From positions 1-27,298 of the forward strand of contig JAANBB010000491.1 of NCBI GenBank assembly GCA_014621425.1: a stretch of DNA of 27,298 bases, in the 5' to 3' direction. A program made the translations under genes and the position numbers. The notes beneath the pieces were generated by a model. It worked only from the letters and a program-made list of their open reading frames with translations. It was not told the origin of the DNA and did no database searches. Shown here piece by piece: positions 22,103 to 27,298 of this stretch. This DNA is from Cylindrodendrum hubeiense. Its lineage: Eukaryota; Ascomycota; Sordariomycetes; Hypocreales; Nectriaceae. Position 1 is the first letter of the stretch; the number at the start of each line of letters is the position of its first letter.

Positions 22103-22111
22103 TATTAAATA
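22103..22111 (-). promoter_or_regulatory. TATA-like element of the glycoside hydrolase gene
   Basis: TATTTAATA on the minus strand lies about 70 nt before the chosen ATG at 22032. It lies only about 23 nt before the rejected upstream ATG at 22080, which supports the downstream start. Confidence 0.4.
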
Positions 22112-22160
22112 GATATCAAATCCATAACCCTTTTAATGTCGCAATTAACAATCGTATTTC

Positions 22161-22166
22161 CCCCAC
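22161..22166 (-). promoter_or_regulatory. Candidate CreA/Cre1 carbon-repression site
   Basis: GTGGGG on the minus strand matches SYGGRG, the CreA consensus, about 130 nt before the glycoside hydrolase start. A second match, CCGGGG, is at 22437-22442. The consensus is short, so chance matches are common. Confidence 0.3.
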
Positions 22167-22732
22167 CGGAGGAGATGTTTACCGCCGCCTTCTACTTGTT
22201 TGAAAATGCGGGGAAGAAGGACTAGGAGGGTGATCTTTGCACGGTCCTTGCTTTGAGCGATGTCTCTCAACCGAGGCCTACAGATGATGATCGGCTGTTT
22301 TTATGTGCGGTATAGGGCTAGTTTACAGTAAGACTAGGTACATAAATCTCACATCCGACTGTAACTTTTGACTAACTCCCAATTAGGAACTTATTTAGCC
22401 TATGTATAAGAGGACGTTCCAGGCACCAACGATGTTCCGGGGAGTAATTGGAGTGCTTTACGCGCCACAAGGACCGTCTACGTCGATTAAATACCAACAG
22501 TATGTAAAAACAAAGTAGGCTTAAAAATTTCAGATTCTCGGCATTGGTTTACTATAAGGGACGCTTGGCCACATTCATCATTCATACTCTTGAAGCATAT
22601 CACCTCTTCTGAATTCAAGGCAGAGGGTATTTTGGCGACAGACAAATGCCGGAAATTCTTGTACTCAGGCTATTAAACTACTAGATCATAATTCCAATGG
22701 CTACTCCCGAATTGGGCAAATTAATTGATGAC

Positions 22733-22799
22733 CCGGTGGAATAATATCGAGAACCCAGGATACTCCACCGGAATAAGACGATAATTGAAACTCCGGTGG
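22733..22799. repeat. Recurring CCACCGG / CCGGTGG motif
   Basis: The 7-mer occurs at 22733-22739 (CCGGTGG), 22765-22771 (CCACCGG) and 22793-22799 (CCGGTGG), in alternating orientation 28-32 bp apart. A fourth copy is at 22163-22169 next to the hydrolase TATA element. The 11-mer CCCCACCGGAG at 22161-22171 is exactly repeated in reverse orientation at 22791-22801. This could be a set of transcription-factor sites. Confidence 0.5.
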
Positions 22800-23231
22800 G
22801 GTTACTCGGAGCAAGGGTGTCATCAAGAAGGAAACCTAATTTCATGCTTGGGGTAAATATGTAGATCCATGAAAGTAATTAATAAATCATCAGCTTCATG
22901 CCCTATTGGAGGATAATTATACTCCGCACTAGTCGTGCTACTTTCCTTAAACAGTGTGTAGTAGCGAACCCATTGATAATCCCAGGTACCCTGTATTAAA
23001 CAAGAGGGCTCAATAGCTTTGTTTCCGAGAGAGACATAATATCTTTTAACTTGGGGTCTCTATCTAGTGGTGGTCTTCATCGGGTTACAGCGAAGGCTCA
23101 TGAAAAAGAAAATTGTTTATTCTATACCTTTTGGAAGGATATATTGCATTTAGCACCTCCCCAATTCTGTGTCTACGTGGAAGTATCCCAAATAAAACAG
23201 CTGAAATATAAATAAATTTAGCGCTATAAGA

Positions 23232-23255
23232 AATATTCATAGCTATATGAATATT
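23232..23255. repeat. Perfect 9-bp inverted repeat
   Basis: AATATTCAT, a 6-nt spacer AGCTAT, then ATGAATATT: a perfect hairpin or dyad in very AT-rich sequence upstream of the PhzF-family gene. It could be a protein-binding dyad or a by-product of AT richness. Confidence 0.5.
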
Positions 23256-23578
23256 GATTGTTTTTAATTCTCAAATTAACTGAATGCAGTTCACATTCAT
23301 TCGATCTGGTGTGACTCGATATGCCCAAGAAATAGGATGCGGTGACTCTTGCATATGTCAATGGAAGGGCGCTGTAAATATGGGGCCCAGCAGAGCTTGT
23401 TAGTAATTATGCGCTTACTATCGCCGTGGCATGCTCGCTATCATCTGCCTTTAAATCATCCCATATTTCCCTTCGTTAGACACCGACTTTCATTCCTCCA
23501 GTTCGAAATTCCGCGATAAACTATAAGGTATCAGAAACAACAACAAATTAAGCCGGATCATCCATCCCCAGCCTCACG

Positions 23579-24642
23579 ATGTCTCAGTCAGCATCCTATG
23601 GTACGTTCCATTCACCTGACCGACTGATATAAGTGGTACTGACTCGGTTATCCGCTTGTAGTCACCCTGGATGTCTTCACAGACAAAAGGTAATGACTGA
23701 AGAATGAAGCTTTACTTATTAATTTAGCTAATATTGAATTTCAGGTTCAAAGGCAACCAAGTCGCTGTCGTGGAGGTTCCCACAGAACCTTTGTCGACGG
23801 AGCACATGCAGATGATTGCTCGAGAGTTCAACTTCTCCGAAACGGTATTCCTGTATCGCCCAGACCCGGCTCAAAGCCCTCGGATCAACATCTTCACCCC
23901 TGTGAACGAAATGGACTTTGCTGGCCATCCAGTCATCGGCACCGGTCACGTCTTATTTCGCCAACTCCTAGCCAATCCCAAGTACTCTATACAGTCGACG
24001 CCAGAGTCCCTTGATATCCAAATCAATGCTGGCACTGTTACTGTGCAATACGACGCGGAGAAGCAGACTGTGTCCGCCCAAGTGCCACACAATGTCCACA
24101 TCCACTCCGTGAGTGCGCCAAAGCAGAGCATTCTTGATACGCAGCCAGGACTTGTGATCAGCAAAGATTTCAAGGATGGATTTCCAGTGGTCTCTATCGT
24201 TAAGGGAGTCACCTACGTCCTTGTGGATTTTACGGAGCAGCCTGACCTGTTTGCTGCCGTCAAGCCAGGTCCATGTCCTGTCACTCCCCTAGATAGCGAT
24301 TGGGCACCATCGTTCACCGGTGTGATGTATTACAGGGTTTTGGGGTCTCGAACCGAGCAAGGAAAGAAGATTTGGGATCTTCGAGTCCGCATGATTGCCA
24401 TCAATCTGGAGGACCCGGCATGCGGCAGCGGCTCATGCTCTTTGGGAGTGTATCTCGCTCTGCAAGATGGCAAAGAAAACGGCGTATACAGATTATACTT
24501 GGACCAAGGATCTGAGATCGGGAGAGACAGTAATATCACTATGGACGTTGTGCTTAATGAGCGTGGAGATGGGGTGGCCTCAGTGTTGCTCTCCGGTCAG
24601 GCAGCGCCCGTGACAGAGGGCAAGATACTATTGCCTGAATGA
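23579..24642 (+). CDS. PhzF-family isomerase-like protein
   Basis: A 315-aa protein in three exons: 23579-23600 (22 nt), 23662-23689 (28 nt) and 23745-24642. The two small exons rebuild the canonical N-terminus YVTLDVFTDKRFKGNQVAVV, and both introns (61 and 55 nt) have GT..AG ends and keep frame. PhzF-fold proteins are two-lobed diaminopimelate-epimerase relatives. The catalytic glutamate is Glu49 in FNFSETVFL. Other conserved blocks are FTPVNEMDFAGHPVIGTGH and DPACGSGSCSLGVYLAL. No signal peptide is seen, so it should be cytosolic. Bacterial PhzF isomerises trans-2,3-dihydro-3-hydroxyanthranilate, but no phenazine genes are nearby, so the fungal substrate is unknown. Diaminopimelate epimerase itself is unlikely because the acid/base cysteine pair is not apparent. 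Confidence 0.92.
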
Positions 24643-25041
24643 TCAGATCATATACAACAGTCACAATATCTTAGAGTGATATTAATGGTTCTGGGGATGC
24701 TGGCGTGAGCTACTGGATGTATTCGTGAACGAACTGCAAGTACAAGGAAAAAGAGATGCCGTGCGCCAAGGTACATGTACGTTATTCCATGAAGCAATGT
24801 GCATTAATTATCAAATGTGAATCGAGGTGAACTGGATCTTGTAGATAATTCAGGGAAAGAGGCCCGGAAAGAAGCAAGAGTGGCTGTGGTGAAAGCAGAG
24901 AGCGGGCGTTGTCAATGGCGAAGGACAGAGTATATGGGTGCAAGCGCCGACACTCCGAGGGCTCAAGGAACAAAAAAGATCACAAGAAAGATCTCGGAGC
25001 AGAGTCCAATCCGTCGTAAAATGCAAAAAGAAACATTGCAG
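24643..25041. other. Intergenic, no gene recognised
   Basis: 399 bases hold the 3' end of the PhzF-family gene and the downstream flank of tRNA-Pro. Open frames here are short and unconvincing. The tRNA terminator is the only recognisable element. Confidence 0.5.
25025..25029 (-). terminator. Pol III T-run terminator of tRNA-Pro
   Basis: Five Ts on the minus strand about 13 nt after the tRNA-Pro 3' end, in TTTCTTTTTG context, matching the trailer of the tRNA-Thr gene. Confidence 0.7.
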
Positions 25042-25125
25042 GGCTCCACCGGGGATCGAACCCGGGGCCTCGTGCAGCTGAGATGAGATCCCAAAGCACG
25101 AATCATACCGCTAGACCATGAAGCC
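25042..25125 (-). tRNA. tRNA-Pro (anticodon TGG) with 13-nt intron
   Basis: On the minus strand the 84-nt gene has acceptor stem GGCTTCA/TGGAGCC, D arm GTC..GAT, anticodon stem CGTGC/GCACG and T arm CCGGG-TTCGATC-CCCGG. The anticodon loop reads TT-TGG-G, then a 13-nt insert (ATCTCATCTCAGC), then T. This places the intron at the canonical 37/38 position and gives anticodon TGG for proline CCA codons. Removing it leaves 71 nt. No CCA is encoded. Fungal tRNA-Pro genes often have such introns, removed by the tRNA splicing endonuclease. Confidence 0.95.
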
Positions 25126-26955
25126 TGTTTTGAAGGTGAGGATGCCAGAAACAGAACCAACAGGTATTACCTGCAAGCGGAAGCAGAAGCGCATCTGACA
25201 GACACTCGGGAGCCGACGATTCAGACTGTGTATCCATAAAACTGAGCATACGCGTGCAATACTGGCCAGTTTAGATGATGCTCAAGTCCTTGTTTTTATT
25301 AGCTGCGAGTTGTAGGTGCTGAGGACCCATTCCCAGCCGATTGATGGACGCGGGGAGTCACCCGACTTCAGCTACGTCCAGGGTTGTCATTGAGACGGTG
25401 ATGGCGGCGACGGCGCTGTCCACCAGGGCGATATTAAGCCCGTGGGTTAAACATGACACGGGTCATCATGGCGAACATGTGCATTGCACTGGCACGGTGC
25501 TGAGTCGCTTGACAGCAGGTCAATAATTGGCACTGTCCTGGTATGTGAATTGTGATAGTGGGGCATTGGTGTTTATTCAGACTGCCACGCTCCTCACCTT
25601 CACCTGAGTTTTAGCTTAGGTTGATGCGGAGGCGGCTTCTTGCAGTAGCTTCGAGGGTGCAGCTAACGGCAAGGGCCCGTTTTCAGCTCATGTGCCCTTG
25701 GGCTAGTGAATGGCGGCACTGTAAATCTGCGCTGATCTCCTCTTTTCATCTGTTTGGTACTGTACATGGCTAGTGTGCAGTTCGGGCAGCCATTAATTCA
25801 CAAGGCGACCAAAACGGCGCAAGCAGCACCGGGTCGACGAAGCATAGAGCGGTCTCTTCACTGAATCGCCGACCTCCATCTTCGAAACACAAAGCAGGCT
25901 CCTGAAAAGCTTCCATCCGTCCCAAGTCGGGAATCATGGCTCCGGATGAGCCCGGCTGGGGAGACATGCTTCCCGCACGCATCAACGACCAGCCGGAAGC
26001 TTACTCAGTGCCAGGAAATGTCCAATAAATTCGTACCAGGTTAGATTCTTGGATGTGGTCAGTCTTTGAGCGGTGTCACATGAATTTGGCCTCAGCTGGG
26101 TTGGCTTTCAAACGGTTGTGGCTACGAATCAACCCTTTTCCCTTTTTGGGGCTGAATAGAGCCTCAATAGCCAAACCACGCATTGCCGACCACTCACAGC
26201 CCGCTTCTGGCTTTGACAGACCGGGTGGAAAGAAGCTATCTGAGCTCATTCTCTGTTCTTGGCTGCAAGCAAGCATGCGAATGGAGGCACAGCCTTGCAC
26301 ACGACCTGCTTGCTTGACGTCTGGAATGCTGTCATCTACGCTTCAAGCCCGGCCTGGTCTAGCAACTCATTCAGAAGAGAAGTATCAGCCCCCAGATCCT
26401 CGTTTACACATTATCGCTGCCCAACACATTCCCTTCCTAGCGTTCGTTTCCTAGCGCGCGCAAGCCTTGTCCAACTCAATAAGCCGCACCGGACAGCAAC
26501 CACACTCCACCTGCTGGCCAAGGTTCCAGTTGCCACACCAATTCGCTGATTATCGTGGGTTTCTTTGATCATATCTGACGAAGTGGTTGTGAAATGAGAT
26601 CCTCGTGCACGCAAGTCGCTTTGAAAGCGTTTGCTGGACGCTCAATGGGCGCCGTTATTGACCCCACTGGTATCAATAGACTGAATAGCCGGCTGCGCAA
26701 CAGACGATAGCCGCTGCACCTAAGCAGTTTCCTGAACACAACGACTTGCTTGAATGACTATTGATCCATTTTCTATAAATCAACTCATAGATCTCCTTCA
26801 ATCTCTCCTTCTTCCCCATTATCCTTCCAACATTACGAGATCATCAAGCACAGAAACAACATCTACCGACAAGATCCTTCGACTCTTAACGGGTTCTCTC
26901 GTTCAACAACCGCTTCAATAATACCCAACTTACACCAACTCATCGAGACTCCGAC
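25126..26955. other. Intergenic upstream of the pheromone gene
   Basis: 1.8 kb without a recognised gene. Open frames on both strands overlap and have no family-like text. The right end contains a TATAAAT element and a CT/CA-rich leader of about 150 nt that belongs to the pheromone precursor gene. Confidence 0.5.
26774..26780 (+). promoter_or_regulatory. TATA box of the pheromone precursor gene
   Basis: TATAAAT lies about 180 nt before the ATG at 26956. The pyrimidine-rich tract that follows (TCTCCTTCAATCTCTCCTTC) is typical of the start region and leader of highly expressed fungal genes. Confidence 0.5.
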
Positions 26956-27298
26956 ATGAAGTTCACCCTCGCCACCATGGCCATCATGGCCAGCAGCGTC
27001 CTCGCTGCCCCGGCCCCCGAGGCCGCCCCCGATCCATGGTGCATGCGCCCTGGCCAGTCCTGCTGGAAGGCCAAGCGCGCCGCCGAGGCTTTCAGCGAGT
27101 CCATTCGCACTTCCGGTGGCCTCCAGGCCCGTGACGCCGCAGCCGACCTCAGCAACCTCGCCGGTGGCGCCGCCTTCACGGCCAAGCGCGCCGTCAACGA
27201 GTTGGCCAATGTCGTGGCCATCTCTGGCTTCGACCCCGAGGCCTACTACTTCAGTCTTGGCCTCGACAAAGAGTTCCACGCCGACAGCGACGACAAGG
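26956..27298 (+). CDS. ppg1: Alpha-type peptide pheromone precursor (partial, cut by window end)
   Basis: The first 114 codons of a secreted precursor; the frame is still open at the window end. Residues 1-18 are a signal peptide. The decapeptide WCMRPGQSCW (28-37) fits the W-C-x3-G-x2-C-W consensus of Sordariomycete alpha-type mating pheromones. It sits after an Ala/Pro-rich stretch (PAPEAAPDP) suited to dipeptidyl-peptidase trimming and before the Kex2-type site KAKR (38-41). A second Lys-Arg (77-78) and an Arg-Asp (59-60) follow. Related precursors usually carry several pheromone copies; only one is visible here, and the spacer between Lys-Arg sites (AAEAFSESI..) resembles the repeated spacers of such genes. 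The mature peptide would signal to a Ste2/Pre2-type receptor during mating or chemotropism. Whether more copies follow cannot be seen. Confidence 0.88.
   Translation, partial: MKFTLATMAIMASSVLAAPAPEAAPDPWCMRPGQSCWKAKRAAEAFSESIRTSGGLQARDAAADLSNLAGGAAFTAKRAVNELANVVAISGFDPEAYYFSLGLDKEFHADSDDK

Larger units (their letters stand above)
22033..23578. promoter_or_regulatory. AT-rich divergent intergenic region, GH / PhzF genes
   Basis: 1.5 kb contains both promoters. A TATTTAATA element lies at 22103-22111 (minus strand), about 70 nt before the hydrolase start. GTGGGG (minus, 22161-22166) and CCGGGG (22437-22442) fit the CreA consensus SYGGRG. A CCACCGG core recurs four times. The stretch 23100-23280 is very AT-rich and includes a perfect 9-bp inverted repeat. 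No gene was recognised. Confidence 0.5.

Noticed and set aside
23579..24642. Phenazine biosynthesis cluster
   Set aside because: Only a PhzF-fold gene is present; no other phenazine genes are nearby.
25770..26614. Several 70-130 aa frames upstream of the pheromone gene
   Set aside because: Overlap each other on both strands, use non-family-like composition and show no signal peptide or domain.
1..27298. CRISPR arrays, transposons or viral insertions
   Set aside because: No regular spacer-repeat array, transposase or reverse-transcriptase text, or long terminal repeats were seen on either strand.

Overview
The window looks like nuclear DNA of a filamentous ascomycete, most likely a Sordariomycete and probably Hypocreales. 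Three things point there: small introns (48-101 nt) with fungal GTRNGT donors, CTRAC-like branch points and YAG acceptors; tRNA genes without an encoded CCA, one of them carrying an intron; and a pheromone precursor with the W-C-x3-G-x2-C-W decapeptide of Sordariomycete alpha-type pheromones. The species cannot be named from the sequence.

Left part (1-9 kb). A tRNA-Thr(CGT) is followed by a long minus-strand gene for TRAPP II subunit Trs130/TRAPPC10 (three exons, including a 34-nt first exon). It diverges across about 430 bp from MRI1, the methylthioribose-1-phosphate isomerase of methionine salvage. MRI1 converges on a minus-strand secreted M20 metallopeptidase. The first two proteins are conserved housekeeping functions.

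Middle part (9-20 kb). This part is more accessory. A six-exon secreted bicupin of the oxalate decarboxylase family (minus) diverges across 2.2 kb from a six-exon secreted protein related to SBP56/methanethiol oxidase (plus). Next come an intronless F-box protein and a type I membrane protein with an Ecm33-like receptor-L ectodomain. Gene-free, AT-leaning stretches separate them.

Right part (20-27.3 kb). A secreted clan-A-like glycoside hydrolase (minus) and a PhzF-family protein (plus, starting with two tiny exons) diverge across a 1.5-kb AT-rich region. That region carries a recurring CCACCGG motif and candidate CreA sites. Then come a tRNA-Pro(TGG) with a 13-nt intron and, after 1.8 kb without a gene, the start of an alpha-pheromone precursor gene cut by the window end.

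Most multi-exon coordinates come from joining reading frames at splice sites that restore the frame and a family-like protein; transcripts could change individual junctions. I see no gene cluster that is convincingly a new system. The strongest leads are the bicupin whose lid glutamate position is lysine, the secreted SBP56-like protein beside it, and the pheromone precursor.
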